Shown: positions 1 through 8,952 of the stretch, piece by piece | Position numbering within the stretch: the first letter of the stretch is position 1 | Layout of the letters: every line of letters begins with the position of its first letter | DNA from: Candidatus Altimarinota bacterium | GTDB lineage: Bacteria > Patescibacteriota > Gracilibacteria > UBA1369 > LOWO2-01-FULL-3 | Reading direction: 5' to 3' | Assembly (NCBI GenBank): GCA_023231115.1 | Contig: JALNWA010000001.1 | Location: 124,001-188,000, forward strand | DNA: 64,000 nucleotides | The notes under the pieces: model-generated | Seen by the model: the letters and a program-made list of their open reading frames with translations, nothing else | Database searches by the model: none | What the model was told of the DNA's origin: nothing | Program-made: the position numbers and the translations under genes

Positions 1-623
1 ATCGCAAGAAGTTCTTTGTCTATTTCAGATGCAATTGTTTGAAGCGCTCCGTAATGAACTAGGGGAGCGAACGCATTGAAAATACTTAAAGTGACTTCTT
101 TTCCCTGAAATCCAATCGGATTTGTGACTTTATATCCATCAATTCGGACGTCGACAATCGCCGCATTTACAAGTTTTACATCAATTTCGCTATATCCTGT
201 CTCATGTGAAAGTTGGCTTCGTACTGCGTCAAAAGCTTTCCATTGAACTTTGTGTACAATATTTTTTAGTTCTGAAAGATCGATTTTGCTGTTTGCATCA
301 CGACGAATATAGCTAGTTGTATTTGTCGCACCCTTAACAAGTTCTCCGGAAATTCCAAGAATCATTTTCTTTGTAGAAACATTTGCCATATTTTCGGCTT
401 CTCTTATAGCACTATGGCAATTTGCGATTACAGAAGCGATATCTGTGACCACACCGCTATTCATATCTCCGAGTTTTTGCTGTTTTTTCCCTACTCCAAG
501 AATTCGTCCTTTCTTGCCGTTTGCCTCACAAACAAGCGCTTTTACAAAATCGGTGCCTATATCAAGCGCCAAAAAATATGAATCACTGGTTTTCTTTTTT
601 ATTCCACGAAAAAGTCGGAACAT
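1..623 (-). CDS. FtsA-like actin-fold cell division protein (partial)
   Basis: The gene runs leftward off the window edge; its ATG is at 621-623 and 207 codons are visible. The N-terminus carries an actin-family phosphate motif (LALDIGTDFVKALV, about residues 18-31). It is followed by a region that fits the SHS2/1C insertion of FtsA, including VTNPIGFQGKEVTL where FtsA proteins have a 'DPIGM.G..L' stretch. FtsA polymerises under the membrane and tethers the FtsZ ring; its C-terminal membrane helix would lie beyond the window. The related pilus assembly protein PilM is the main alternative. The family call is fairly firm, the exact ortholog less so. Confidence 0.65.
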   Translation of the reverse strand, partial: MFRLFRGIKKKTSDSYFLALDIGTDFVKALVCEANGKKGRILGVGKKQQKLGDMNSGVVTDIASVIANCHSAIREAENMANVSTKKMILGISGELVKGATNTTSYIRRDANSKIDLSELKNIVHKVQWKAFDAVRSQLSHETGYSEIDVKLVNAAIVDVRIDGYKVTNPIGFQGKEVTLSIFNAFAPLVHYGALQTIASEIDKELLA

Positions 624-689
624 AGCTTTTATTGGTTTTTAACTCACAAAATATACGAAAAAAACAGACAAAAAGCAAGGTGGTAACGT

Positions 690-799
690 GAAAAAGAGGT
701 GGGCATATCTCCACAGGACTTAGGCTTCTTTGTTTAATGTCTTATCTTTGTACGTATAGAACGCAATGCGTCCTGTAAAGATATGCCCATCTCTTTTTC
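690..799. repeat. Fold-back element, copy A
   Basis: Two 30-nt arms (690-719 and 770-799) are inverted complements with 27 of 30 positions matching. They enclose a 50-nt core (720-769) that begins TTAGGCTTCTTT and ends AACGCAATGC on the plus strand. The same core ends, at the same spacing, occur in the elements near 33.1, 35.4 and 48.1 kb, while the arms are different in each. It sits between the divergent side of the FtsA-like gene and the gene at 917-1333. It could be a non-autonomous mobile element or a structured RNA; no transposase is nearby. Confidence 0.75.
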
Positions 800-861
800 G
801 TCATTATGCTTTGCAAAAAAAACTTGAATTTTTCATGGCATTGGTTTAACATACCAACGGA

Positions 862-912
862 AAAGGCTTTCGGCCGTGGTTTATATACCACCCTTAGCGG
901 AAAGCCCTTTTT
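862..912 (-). terminator. Probable terminator of the gene at 917-1333
   Basis: A long imperfect dyad pairs AAAGGCTTTC (862-871) with GAAAGCCCTTT (900-910). It encloses a smaller hairpin GTGG-TTTATATA-CCAC (876-891). Read on the minus strand it lies directly after the stop of the 138-aa gene and ends in TTTTCC. The opposite strand also has a T-rich end, so it may work both ways. Confidence 0.5.
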
Positions 913-916
913 CTTT

Positions 917-1333
917 TTATTTATCTGGGAAAATTGATATCAAAAATTTTTGACTGTTTTTCTTGTTTTCTTTGATCTGTACGTAAAATAGCTCTTTCTC
1001 TTTTGTCATACCAGTAAAACGGTGAAAAATTTCACCAGCCTTATTTGGGTTTTCTTTTGATTTTGGCTCAAATCTCGAATTTTGAATAAGGTCTATGCCT
1101 GCAGAAAAATATTTAATCCGACGGGTTCTATCCCTCCAATTTTTCTTGTCAAAAAGATGTTGCCAAAAAAGCTCAAGGAATATTTTATCTTTTTTGAAAT
1201 ATGCCGATCTTATGTACGTCCTTCTTTTACTCCTATGCCTTATTCTTTTATAAACGTCTAAAGTTTTTTGATGCAACTCCTTGAAATCTGTTCCTGCAAG
1301 CTTTTTGCAGTTTGTTTTGTATATTTCTGTCAT
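917..1333 (-). CDS. Hypothetical protein, basic, 138 aa
   Basis: I do not recognise this protein with certainty. It is strongly basic, has no signal peptide or membrane segment, and its second half alternates charged and aromatic residues. A segment near residues 100-130 (FHRFTGMTKEKELFYVQIKE) reads like two adjacent beta strands. Small RelE/barnase-like nucleases carried by mobile elements have this size and charge, but no catalytic residues could be assigned, so that remains a guess. It stands alone between a fold-back element and a small membrane-protein gene on the same strand and has its own terminator-like dyad downstream. Confidence 0.55.
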   Translation of the reverse strand: MTEIYKTNCKKLAGTDFKELHQKTLDVYKRIRHRSKRRTYIRSAYFKKDKIFLELFWQHLFDKKNWRDRTRRIKYFSAGIDLIQNSRFEPKSKENPNKAGEIFHRFTGMTKEKELFYVQIKENKKNSQKFLISIFPDK

Positions 1334-1400
1334 TTTCCGCTACATTATTTTGCGTAGCGTATCAGACGAAGATTAAATTTTTATTAAAAAAAGTTAAAAT

Positions 1401-1676
1401 CTATTTTTTCAGCTTTAATCTCATTCTTAAAATCAAAACAATCATGCATGCCGCCAATTGAAGGTTTATTACTAAGCTAAAAATCAAGTCTTTAACAACA
1501 AATATTGCATATAGAGATGTAAAGAATGTTGTTGCTGTCCAAATAATATACGTATAGACGTTTGCACTTGGTTTTCCTTTCCATAAGTCTCTCATCGTTG
1601 GGAAAAATCCCGCAAATGTAACCACTCCGCCAATACTATATAGAAATGTGATTCCATAAATAAAGTATTTTTCCAT
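1401..1676 (-). CDS. SemiSWEET/PQ-loop-like small membrane protein
   Basis: The 91-residue protein consists almost entirely of three predicted membrane helices (about residues 5-25, 40-60 and 63-85) with a short basic tail (MRLKLKK). The length, the three-helix layout and a proline in the first helix followed by a polar stretch (FFPTMRDLWKG) resemble bacterial SemiSWEET transporters, in which the proline-containing PQ-type motif acts as a hinge and two copies form a sugar channel. The glutamine of the classic PQ pair is absent, so substrate and even transport function are uncertain. It ends 68 bases upstream of the hypothetical 138-aa gene on the same strand. Confidence 0.55.
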   Translation of the reverse strand: MEKYFIYGITFLYSIGGVVTFAGFFPTMRDLWKGKPSANVYTYIIWTATTFFTSLYAIFVVKDLIFSLVINLQLAACMIVLILRMRLKLKK

Positions 1677-1705
1677 GTTTTAATTTTGAGGTTAAAAAAT
1701 CATTA

Positions 1706-2782
1706 TTACCGATACCACTCACTCCCACTATCAAACGTAACTTTATTTTTTTGCTTTTCTGCAAACCTTTCAAACCCAAGAGCAATAAGTTTATCAATCA
1801 AGTCGGCATACTTTATTCCGTATGCCTCCATCATTTTTGGATACATACTGATGCTCGTAAATCCGGGCATTGTATTGATTTCATTCAAATAAATGTCTCC
1901 GGAATCAAGATCAATAAATGAATCAACTCTTGAAAGACCACTACAATCAAGCAGTTTATAGGCTTTCACGCTTACTTCTTGGATTTCTTGTGCAATTTTT
2001 TTATTCAACTTCGCTGGAATTTCAGTTTTTGAAACTCCGTTTACATATTTATCATAAAAATCATAAAATTCTCCACCAACAATTACTTCGCCGACAGGTG
2101 ACGCAATAGGGGAATCATTTCCGAGGATTGCACATTCGATTTCCCTTACGTTAAGCCCTTTTTCGACAAGAATTCTACTGTCAAATTCGCATGCAAGGTC
2201 GATAGCTTTTTTCAAATTTGCCAAAACTTTTACTTTTGAAATTCCAACAGATGAACCCATATTCGCAGGCTTAACAAACAAAGGAAAACCCAATTTTTCT
2301 TTTATTTCTTCAATAATTTTTGAAGATTCTTTCTTCCAAGCCTTGCGATTAAAACCGACATATGGCACGACTTTTAGGCCTGCCGCTTCCCACAAAGCCT
2401 TTGTTTGAAGTTTATCCATTGAGGTCGAAGATGCCAAAACTCCGCATCCGACATAAGGGATATGTAAAATATCAAAAAGTCCCTGAATAGTCCCGTCTTC
2501 TCCATATGGTCCATGCAAAACAGGGAAGACTATATCAAATGGAATTTTTTTAGGATTTGTTGGAAGGGTAACTTCCTTAAGATTTTTGAAATTATGTTTT
2601 GTGAAAGATTTAAGACAATCCTTTCCTGTAAGCCATCGCCCATCAAGTGTTATTCCGATTTCGATAACATCATATTTTTTGGGAGACATAGCGGAAATAA
2701 CGCCGGCCGCAGAAACAAGAGAAACTTCATGTTCTCCGCTTTGTCCTCCAAATATGACACCAACTTTTATTTTTTTTGCCAT
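1706..2782 (-). CDS. ddl: D-alanine--D-alanine ligase
   Basis: This ATP-grasp enzyme joins two D-alanines for the peptidoglycan precursor. The 358-residue length is normal. It begins with the family-typical glycine-rich strand (VGVIFGGQSGEHEVSLVSA). It has the ATP-binding KPANMGSSVG near residue 170, the substrate helix EKGLNVREIE, and the metal-binding NEINTMPGFT near residue 298. Alanine racemase, which makes its substrate, is the next gene upstream on the same strand, 26-160 bases away depending on start, so the pair is probably co-transcribed. The presence of both supports a peptidoglycan wall in this organism. Confidence 0.96.
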   Translation of the reverse strand: MAKKIKVGVIFGGQSGEHEVSLVSAAGVISAMSPKKYDVIEIGITLDGRWLTGKDCLKSFTKHNFKNLKEVTLPTNPKKIPFDIVFPVLHGPYGEDGTIQGLFDILHIPYVGCGVLASSTSMDKLQTKALWEAAGLKVVPYVGFNRKAWKKESSKIIEEIKEKLGFPLFVKPANMGSSVGISKVKVLANLKKAIDLACEFDSRILVEKGLNVREIECAILGNDSPIASPVGEVIVGGEFYDFYDKYVNGVSKTEIPAKLNKKIAQEIQEVSVKAYKLLDCSGLSRVDSFIDLDSGDIYLNEINTMPGFTSISMYPKMMEAYGIKYADLIDKLIALGFERFAEKQKNKVTFDSGSEWYR

Positions 2783-2807
2783 AATTTAGTTATTAATACA
2801 CCGCGCA

Positions 2808-3944
2808 TTATACATAAATTCTAGGTATTCTGTCATTAATTCTTGCCGTAACTTCGTAATTTATTGTGTCCGCCCATTTTGAAAACTGCTCCGCTGAAAT
2901 ATTTTCATCGCCATCGCGACCAATCAACACAACCTCATCTTCAAGGCTTGCCTCAGGGATATCAGTCACATCAACCATTATTATATTCATGCAAACTCTG
3001 CCTCGAAGTGCAGCTCTTTTCCCATGAATGAGTACATGAGCGTTATTTATTCCTCGATCATATCCGTCGTAATATCCGACCGGCAAAATAGCGATTTTTG
3101 TTTGTCTGGTGGTCTTATATGAACATCCATATCCGATAAATTCACCACTCGGTACGGTTTTTATTTGCGCAATTTTTGTCTTCCAGCAAAGGGCGGGGAC
3201 AAGTGAAATATTCATTTTTCTCTCATTCGAAAAAGACAAGAAAGTCTCATCAGAAGGCCACATTCCATATGTTGAAATTCCCGGTCGAACCATCTCAAAA
3301 TGTGTTTCCGGGAAAAGCAAAGTCGCCGCGGAATTTGCACAATGTTTGAAAGGAATTTTTATTTCCAAATTTTCAACCATCGCAACAATTTCATTAAACT
3401 TTTTTAATTGAATTTCCGCATAAGAATGGTCTTTTGTGTCTTCTATATTTGCAAAATGTGTAGATAAACCTTCAATCTCAAGATTTTTAAAACTCAAAAT
3501 ATATTTCACAAAATCTTCAATTTCTTCCGCCACTACGCCTTGCCTGTTATTTCCAGTCTCGATTTTTATATGAATTTTTGCTTTTTTGTCTAATTTCTCC
3601 GCAATTTCGCCAAGCCGAGAAACCGTCTCTTTATTATAAACAACAATTCTTAAATCCAGATTTAAAACCTCTTCAAGATCGCTAAGTGCAATATATCCAA
3701 GCACATAAATCGGCGCAAGAACGCCAGCAGATCGTAAAGAGCGAGCTTCATACAAAGCATTCACAGCAAGCCAATCCGCGCCACTTTCAAGAAAAATTTT
3801 CGAAGTTTCAATAAGCCCATGCCCATAAGCATTCGACTTTACGCACGGACACAAAATTGTATCTTTCCCAACAAGATTTCTAAAAGTATTTATGTTTGAT
3901 TGAAGCGCATTCTTCGATATTTCCACCCAAACCAAATTTTCCAT
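2808..3944 (-). CDS. alr: Alanine racemase
   Basis: A fold-type III PLP enzyme that converts L- to D-alanine. The PLP lysine lies in CVKSNAYGHGL near residue 34, and the C-terminal domain holds GYGCSYKT and RVCMNIIMVDVTDIP, typical of the family. I start it at the ATG at 3944 (MENLVWVEIS), giving 378 residues and the usual short N-terminus. The open frame extends to 4043, but that part is hydrophobic and Cys-rich and would run into the promoter of the divergent gene at 4046. Together with ddl downstream it feeds D-Ala-D-Ala into wall synthesis. Confidence 0.95.
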   Translation of the reverse strand: MENLVWVEISKNALQSNINTFRNLVGKDTILCPCVKSNAYGHGLIETSKIFLESGADWLAVNALYEARSLRSAGVLAPIYVLGYIALSDLEEVLNLDLRIVVYNKETVSRLGEIAEKLDKKAKIHIKIETGNNRQGVVAEEIEDFVKYILSFKNLEIEGLSTHFANIEDTKDHSYAEIQLKKFNEIVAMVENLEIKIPFKHCANSAATLLFPETHFEMVRPGISTYGMWPSDETFLSFSNERKMNISLVPALCWKTKIAQIKTVPSGEFIGYGCSYKTTRQTKIAILPVGYYDGYDRGINNAHVLIHGKRAALRGRVCMNIIMVDVTDIPEASLEDEVVLIGRDGDENISAEQFSKWADTINYEVTARINDRIPRIYV

Positions 3945-3980
3945 GCCAAAAAGATACATCAAAAGCTCCAAAACAGGCAA

Positions 3981-4009
3981 TTGACTGAAATAGCAAAACG
4001 TGTTACTAT
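3981..4009 (+). promoter_or_regulatory. Sigma70-type promoter for the SLH lipoprotein gene
   Basis: TTGACT at 3981-3986 and TACTAT at 4004-4009 are separated by 17 bases. The expected transcript start is near 4016, about 30 bases before the ATG at 4046. Confidence 0.7.
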
Positions 4010-4045
4010 ATACATAACAAAAACAAATATTTAACCAAAACAAAT

Positions 4046-6280
4046 ATGAAAAAGCTTTTGTTCTCGTGCCTGTTTCTAGGGACAGTTATTTTTTTGAGTG
4101 GGTGTTCTCTTGTAAATGGCAATGAAGTAAAAACTTCAGCCTTAATAAGTTACGATTCAACTTCGGGGGAAGATTTCACTTCCGAAGGTGATTCTTCAGC
4201 AACAGATTCAACTGTAAATAAAGATGATGGTGATAAAGAAAACGATTTTATGGACAGTAATTCCGGTGATAACTTCGTCGATGACGGAAATTGTGATTCA
4301 AGTGGAAACTGTGTAAAACCGGATCCACAAGCTCCACAAGATTCACCGACTGATACACAGGGTCCAGACCCTACAAGTTGTGATTCATCAGGAAAATGCT
4401 ATTGGAAAGACAACAGTCCTGACAATAACAATGGAGGCAACAATGATGACAAAAATTGGAATAACAACGGTGGTGGAGGACAAGGCGGAAACGACTGCTT
4501 CTCCGGAACAAACACGGAATGCAAGGACAAAGCCCTAAAAGCTGACTTTCGAGATATTGAAAGAATGGAAAGAGAAATCAAGCAATTGATGAAAAAATCT
4601 GACAGCACTGCGGATTTCCAAGCAATGCTCGACAAACTTGCTACCCTTAAAGAAAGTTTGAAAAATATAACTTCTCAAGACGAAGTTGACTCATTGCGTA
4701 GCCAAATCTGGGAAGTTCAGGATTCACTAAATGTATTCAGAATGGCGGCGGAAAGCGAAAGAATGCAAAAAGATCTAGAAATGAGCAAAAAACGATATGA
4801 AAAAGATAAGAAATTTTTAAATGAGGAAGCAAAATCAGCGGACAAAGAAACAAAAGCAAAAATCGATGAATATCTAAAAAATCTAGAGAAAATAAATTCT
4901 TTAATGGAAGACATGATTGCGTCCATGAAAGACGGTAGTGATATGGACGTAGTAGATTCAATAAGATGGGAACTCGATGATCTAAGAATGACAATTGACG
5001 ATTTCTGGCAGGATTTTCAGGCTCATCAAGAAGGAAAATGGGCTGAGCAAATGTTTACAGACGTTGAAAAAGGAATCAAACAGATGAAAGAAAAAGAATA
5101 CAAAAATCTTACAGATGAAGTGAAAGTCAAAGCAGATGAATTGATTAAAACGGCGGAAAGCATTATCGCGGAAGGTAGAGCCGCAGAAAAAGCGGGAGAT
5201 TCAGAAGCCCTAAAAGATGCACAAGACAGATTGAATGAATTGATGATGAAAGCCGAAGATTTATTCGGAAGACCAAAACCAAAATTCGAAGACATGGGAT
5301 TTGATAAGAATGTCGACATTGGATTTGACGAAGTTTCCGGAGATATGAGTTATGAAAAACAGGTGGAAATTGTCAAAAAAATTCTCGCGGCAAATCCTGA
5401 CATCATCAAAGTGATTTTGGAAGGAGATCCTGTGTTAGCGGAAAAAACAATGAAAATCTTGGACAGAGTCCCTGAAAATATGCAAAGCGATTTCTTAAAC
5501 GATAAGGCGGATTTATCAGATCTATATGAGGAAATCCTAAAAACGAATAAACAAATTGCAAACTACAAAGACTTGATTTTGGGATACAATTATTTCGGTG
5601 ATGCATCTAAAGAATTGGTCTCACTACTTGGAGAAGTTCGTGATGGCTCACTTTCTCTAACAGATTTAGTTTCAAAATTGGAAGCTCTTAAAAAAGAATC
5701 AAAAGATTCAAAATATGAAAACGGAGTAACTTCTTTCTCAGACTATGACGATAGTGATTGGTATTATGAACCGGTCGAAGGAATGACAGACTTTTTGAAG
5801 GGAAAAGAAGGGGATAGATTCGCAGGTTCTGACAATATTACATTTGCTGAAACACTAAAAATTACATTGGAAAGATTTGGATATGGACAATCTCAAGGCG
5901 ATACATCGTATGCGAATGCGAAGAATCATTGGGCAAAGGGATACTATGCAAAAGCCGAGGAATTGGGCATCACATTGCTAGATCCTGACAAATTAATCAC
6001 ACGTGGAGAAATGGCAAAATTGATTGTAGAAGCAACATTGAAAACTCCTGCAGAACATTCAAGCTCAAGCTTCAATGATGTAGATACATCAAATCAATAT
6101 TTCAACTACATTGAGACATTGAAAGATTACAAAATCGTGAGCGGGGATTCTGCAACAGGATCGTATAGACCGAGCGACAGCATAAACCGCGCCGAAACTG
6201 CAAAAATCATCGAATACGCATACGAAACATTGCAGTTGCAAACACTTGATTTGAGCGAAATCAAAGACTTGGCGAAGTAA
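4046..6280 (+). CDS. SLH-domain lipoprotein with coiled coil
   Basis: The first 20 residues form a lipoprotein signal ending in a lipobox (FLSGC), so the protein should be lipid-anchored outside the membrane. Residues about 25-150 are a low-complexity Asp/Ser/Asn/Gly/Pro linker containing the repeated motif CDSSGNC / CDSSGKC. A long charged helical region, probably coiled coil, follows (about 165-420). The C-terminus carries two recognisable SLH domains (YANAKNHWAKGYYAKAEELG and SFNDVDTSNQYFNYIETLKD starts, each ending near 'TRGEMAKLIVEA' or 'NRAETAKIIEYA'). SLH domains normally bind secondary wall polymers. It is the first of five SLH proteins in the window and has its own promoter and terminator. 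Confidence 0.85.
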   Translation: MKKLLFSCLFLGTVIFLSGCSLVNGNEVKTSALISYDSTSGEDFTSEGDSSATDSTVNKDDGDKENDFMDSNSGDNFVDDGNCDSSGNCVKPDPQAPQDSPTDTQGPDPTSCDSSGKCYWKDNSPDNNNGGNNDDKNWNNNGGGGQGGNDCFSGTNTECKDKALKADFRDIERMEREIKQLMKKSDSTADFQAMLDKLATLKESLKNITSQDEVDSLRSQIWEVQDSLNVFRMAAESERMQKDLEMSKKRYEKDKKFLNEEAKSADKETKAKIDEYLKNLEKINSLMEDMIASMKDGSDMDVVDSIRWELDDLRMTIDDFWQDFQAHQEGKWAEQMFTDVEKGIKQMKEKEYKNLTDEVKVKADELIKTAESIIAEGRAAEKAGDSEALKDAQDRLNELMMKAEDLFGRPKPKFEDMGFDKNVDIGFDEVSGDMSYEKQVEIVKKILAANPDIIKVILEGDPVLAEKTMKILDRVPENMQSDFLNDKADLSDLYEEILKTNKQIANYKDLILGYNYFGDASKELVSLLGEVRDGSLSLTDLVSKLEALKKESKDSKYENGVTSFSDYDDSDWYYEPVEGMTDFLKGKEGDRFAGSDNITFAETLKITLERFGYGQSQGDTSYANAKNHWAKGYYAKAEELGITLLDPDKLITRGEMAKLIVEATLKTPAEHSSSSFNDVDTSNQYFNYIETLKDYKIVSGDSATGSYRPSDSINRAETAKIIEYAYETLQLQTLDLSEIKDLAK

Positions 6281-6304
6281 AAAATAATAGACAATACGCA
6301 GAAA

Positions 6305-6342
6305 GAGCCTTCGGTGGCATTGACCAGTAGAAGGCTCTTTTG
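6305..6342 (+). terminator. Intrinsic terminator after the SLH lipoprotein gene
   Basis: GAGCCTTC and GAAGGCTC form a perfect 8-bp stem around a 17-nt loop, followed by TTTT. It lies about 25 bases past the stop. The loop contains the -35 box of the next gene's promoter. Confidence 0.75.
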
Positions 6343-6349
6343 CTATAAT
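6320..6349 (+). promoter_or_regulatory. Promoter for the Bax-inhibitor-like gene
   Basis: TTGACC (6320-6325) and a consensus TATAAT (6344-6349) are separated by 18 bases. The -35 box lies in the loop of the preceding terminator hairpin and the spacer contains its descending arm. Confidence 0.7.
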
Positions 6350-6379
6350 CCTAGCTCAAAGAACTAACCAATCAAGCTT

Positions 6380-7069
6380 ATGTTTGGAAACATGAACAAA
6401 TCACCATATCAGGCTTACTCAAGCGCAAAACTTTCCCCAACATTTTTCGGAAAAGTTATGATGTTTTTTACTTTTGCAATTATTTCTTCGGTTCTGGGGA
6501 TTTTCGTCGCGACGATTTTTCTTCGTGAATATTTCATCACAATGCCATGGATAATGTACGCATTTTTTGCCGCAGAACTTATTCTGGTTTTTACCTCAAG
6601 AGTTTGGAGTACAAAAGTACCCCTAAATCGCTTCCTTTTCGCATTGTTTGCATTCATCACCGGTATCACGGTTGCTCCGCTTATAGCAATAGTAGCGGCC
6701 TCTACTGCAGGGGTTGCAATACTTACTAAAGCGCTAATAATCACAGCATTTGTATTCACAGCGGTCGCAATTCTCGGCTACACAACAAAAATGGATCTTT
6801 CAGGAATGAGAATGTTTCTATTTATGGGGCTTATCGGCATGATTATCACAGGAATAGTCGGAATATTCTTGCCATGGGGAAATACATTCGAAATGATTTA
6901 TTCCGGCATAGGAGTCCTATTATTCGCAGGATTCACAGCATACGATTTCCAAAAAATCAAAATGTATCCAGAGGACAGATATATCGACGCGGCGCTTGCA
7001 CTATATCTCGATATTTTCAATTTATTTATTTACATATTAAGACTTTTAATGTCTTTAAACAGAAGATAA
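6380..7069 (+). CDS. Bax inhibitor-1/YccA-family membrane protein
   Basis: A 229-residue protein with about seven predicted membrane helices and the hydrophilic N-terminal tail usual for the BI-1/YccA (UPF0005, TMBIM) family. The C-terminal part contains FAGFTAYDFQKIKMY, the family's conserved helix, followed by ALYLDIFNLFIYILRLL. Family members form pH-sensitive calcium leak channels or modulate membrane proteases; the bacterial role is not firmly established. It starts 31 bases after a TATAAT box and is followed 4 bases later by the DUF177 gene, so it may be the first gene of the rpmF-nusB-rnc run. Confidence 0.88.
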   Translation: MFGNMNKSPYQAYSSAKLSPTFFGKVMMFFTFAIISSVLGIFVATIFLREYFITMPWIMYAFFAAELILVFTSRVWSTKVPLNRFLFALFAFITGITVAPLIAIVAASTAGVAILTKALIITAFVFTAVAILGYTTKMDLSGMRMFLFMGLIGMIITGIVGIFLPWGNTFEMIYSGIGVLLFAGFTAYDFQKIKMYPEDRYIDAALALYLDIFNLFIYILRLLMSLNRR

Positions 7070-7073
7070 AAAA

Positions 7074-7607
7074 ATGGACAAACTAATTTTCAAAATATCA
7101 CATCTACTTGAAAGCCCGACAGGGAACAGTGAAATATATTCTTTTGATGTTCCTCTCGACCTTGAATTTGTCGAAAAAAAAGGAAATGTAACAGGAAAAA
7201 TAGAGATAATGAGAATAGACGAAGGACTAAATGTGGTTGCAAAAGATGTGGAATTAAATTTGAAAACAAATTGTGCAAAATGTTTGAAGGCATTTTCACA
7301 GAAAATTAAAATCACCTCAGCCGAACGACAATTCGAATTAAATCCACCTGAAAAAGCTGAAGACGAAAACGACGTTTACTTGATAAACAAGAAAAACCTG
7401 ACTATAGACGTTACGGAAATGCTTAGACAGGAAATAATATTGCATTTTCCGGTAATTTCGGTATGCTCATCTGGCTGTAAAGGGCTATGTCCATATTGCG
7501 GAAAAAATAAAAATCTGGCAAAATGTACATGTTCCGAGCCGATTGAGGCTGATTTCGAAGGAAATAAGCCACTTAAGGCGCTAAAAGAATTTTTTAATAA
7601 AAAATAA
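7074..7607 (+). CDS. DUF177/YceD-family protein
   Basis: A 177-residue member of the DUF177 (YceD) family, which is encoded immediately upstream of rpmF in many bacteria and is thought to act in ribosomal RNA or 50S metabolism. The family's CxxC pair is visible in NCAKCLKAFSQ (about residue 65). The C-terminal half carries a second cysteine set (CSSGCKGLCPYCGKN and CTC), suggesting a bound zinc. The spacing of 2 bases to rpmF fits translational coupling. Confidence 0.85.
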   Translation: MDKLIFKISHLLESPTGNSEIYSFDVPLDLEFVEKKGNVTGKIEIMRIDEGLNVVAKDVELNLKTNCAKCLKAFSQKIKITSAERQFELNPPEKAEDENDVYLINKKNLTIDVTEMLRQEIILHFPVISVCSSGCKGLCPYCGKNKNLAKCTCSEPIEADFEGNKPLKALKEFFNKK

Positions 7608-7609
7608 TC

Positions 7610-7849
7610 ATGGGAAAGAAACCAGTACCAAAGAAGAAAACCTCGGCGGCGAGGTCAGCACGAAGATACGGAAGCTTTAAAACGAAAACATTGCAAAAGC
7701 TTTCCGGACTTACTGCTCTTGTATCATGTCCAAACTGCAAAGGAAGAATCCCTTCTCACAGGGTTTGTCCGGATTGTGGTATGTACAGAGGAAGACAGGT
7801 AATTGACAAGAAGAAACAAATCGACAAGATCACAAAAGTAAAAGCTTAA
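7610..7849 (+). CDS. rpmF: 50S ribosomal protein bL32
   Basis: The 79-residue protein starts with the signature [19 protein letters not shown]. It carries a four-cysteine zinc ribbon ([19 protein letters not shown]). It is slightly longer than typical bL32 (about 57-60 residues) because of a lysine-rich tail. It sits in the conserved order DUF177-rpmF and is followed 4 bases later by nusB. Confidence 0.95.
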   Translation: MGKKPVPKKKTSAARSARRYGSFKTKTLQKLSGLTALVSCPNCKGRIPSHRVCPDCGMYRGRQVIDKKKQIDKITKVKA

Positions 7850-7853
7850 AAAT

Positions 7854-8294
7854 ATGTCCAGTTTCAGGCATCTTGCCAGAACTTGCGTTATGCAGACGCT
7901 GTTTGCGTATGAATTTCGGGGCGAAAATCCCGAGGAATTCCTCGAACGGATTTTGGACGAATTTGCACCAAATATTAAAGATAAGATTTTTGCACGAGAA
8001 ACATTAAAAGGTGTTGTTAAACATAAGAAAAAATTATTGGAAGTGATAGAAAAATTTGCTCCGGAGTGGCCGATTGATAAAATCGCAAAAATAGATCGTG
8101 CCGTTCTTGAAATAGGCGCGTATGAAATTTTATATTCAAAAGAAGTTCCACCAATCGTTGCAATAAACGAAGCTATTGAAGTTGCAAAACATTTTGGAGA
8201 CGACAACAGTCCAAAATTTATAAACGGTGTTTTAAGTAGTATAATGAATTCAACATGCAAAACTTCTCAGACATCGAAGAAAAAATCGGCATAA
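7854..8294 (+). CDS. nusB: Transcription antitermination protein NusB
   Basis: A small all-helical RNA-binding protein (146 residues) that, with NusE/S10, loads onto boxA in rRNA leader RNA. The N-terminus [18 protein letters not shown] and the C-terminal [17 protein letters not shown] ... [14 protein letters not shown] are diagnostic. Its last 40 bases overlap the start of rnc in another frame, so the C-terminal Ser/Lys tail ([10 protein letters not shown]) is probably family-nonessential. Neighbouring rnc and rpmF make this a ribosome and RNA-processing cluster. Confidence 0.93.
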   Translation: MSSFRHLARTCVMQTLFAYEFRGENPEEFLERILDEFAPNIKDKIFARETLKGVVKHKKKLLEVIEKFAPEWPIDKIAKIDRAVLEIGAYEILYSKEVPPIVAINEAIEVAKHFGDDNSPKFINGVLSSIMNSTCKTSQTSKKKSA

Positions 8295-8947
8295 CCTTCA
8301 AAGATAAAAAGCTTCTTGAAAACGCTTTTATCCATCGTTCTTTTATCAACGAACACAAAAAAGAAGGACTCATAGACAATGAAAGATTGGAGTTTCTTGG
8401 CGATGCTGTTTTGGAACTTGCGGCGACAACGTATCTTTTTGAAAAAAATCCGGAAAACAAAGAAGGGGAATTGACAGCTCTTCGCGCGGCGCTTGTTAGA
8501 GGGAAAAATTTGGCATCAGTTGCTGAAGAATTGAACCTCGGAAAATATTTGTTTTTAAGTCATGGTGAAGAAAAATCAGGAGGAAGAAAGAAAAAATATA
8601 TTCTTGCCAATACATTGGAATCACTTATTGGAGCAATTTATTTGGAACACGGATATGCAAAAGCGGAAAAATTTATTAATAAATTTATCCTCACAGGGCT
8701 GGACGAGATCGTGGAAAAAGGGCTTCATATAGACGAAAAATCTTTATTTCAAGAGATATGTCAGGAGAAAGAAGAATTCACTCCTTATTACGAACTTGTC
8801 GAAGAAAGCGGTCCTGATCACGACAAAAAATTTATTATGGGAGTCTATATAAGAGAAAAATTGATTGCAAAAGGGATAGGTTCAAGCAAACAAAAAGCTG
8901 AGAATGATGCTGCAAAAAATGCGCTAAAAGTTCTTAAGTGGCAATAA
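8255..8947 (+). CDS. rnc: Ribonuclease III
   Basis: Cuts double-stranded RNA during rRNA maturation and mRNA turnover. The catalytic signature [13 protein letters not shown] lies near residues 43-55. A second acidic site ([16 protein letters not shown]) is near 112-128, and a C-terminal double-stranded RNA binding domain (about 155-230) ends with [18 protein letters not shown]. The 230-residue length is standard. The start overlaps the 3' end of nusB by 40 bases, which implies coupled translation. Confidence 0.96.
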   Translation: MQNFSDIEEKIGITFKDKKLLENAFIHRSFINEHKKEGLIDNERLEFLGDAVLELAATTYLFEKNPENKEGELTALRAALVRGKNLASVAEELNLGKYLFLSHGEEKSGGRKKKYILANTLESLIGAIYLEHGYAKAEKFINKFILTGLDEIVEKGLHIDEKSLFQEICQEKEEFTPYYELVEESGPDHDKKFIMGVYIREKLIAKGIGSSKQKAENDAAKNALKVLKWQ

Positions 8948-8952
8948 AATAA

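Noticed and set aside
690-799. Copy A as an ordinary intrinsic terminator
   Set aside because: A 50-nt loop, lack of a T run after the arm and sharing of the core with four other copies do not fit a terminator.
7724-8260. 178-codon minus-strand frame across rpmF and nusB
   Set aside because: Both sense-strand genes are firmly identified, so the antisense frame is a shadow.
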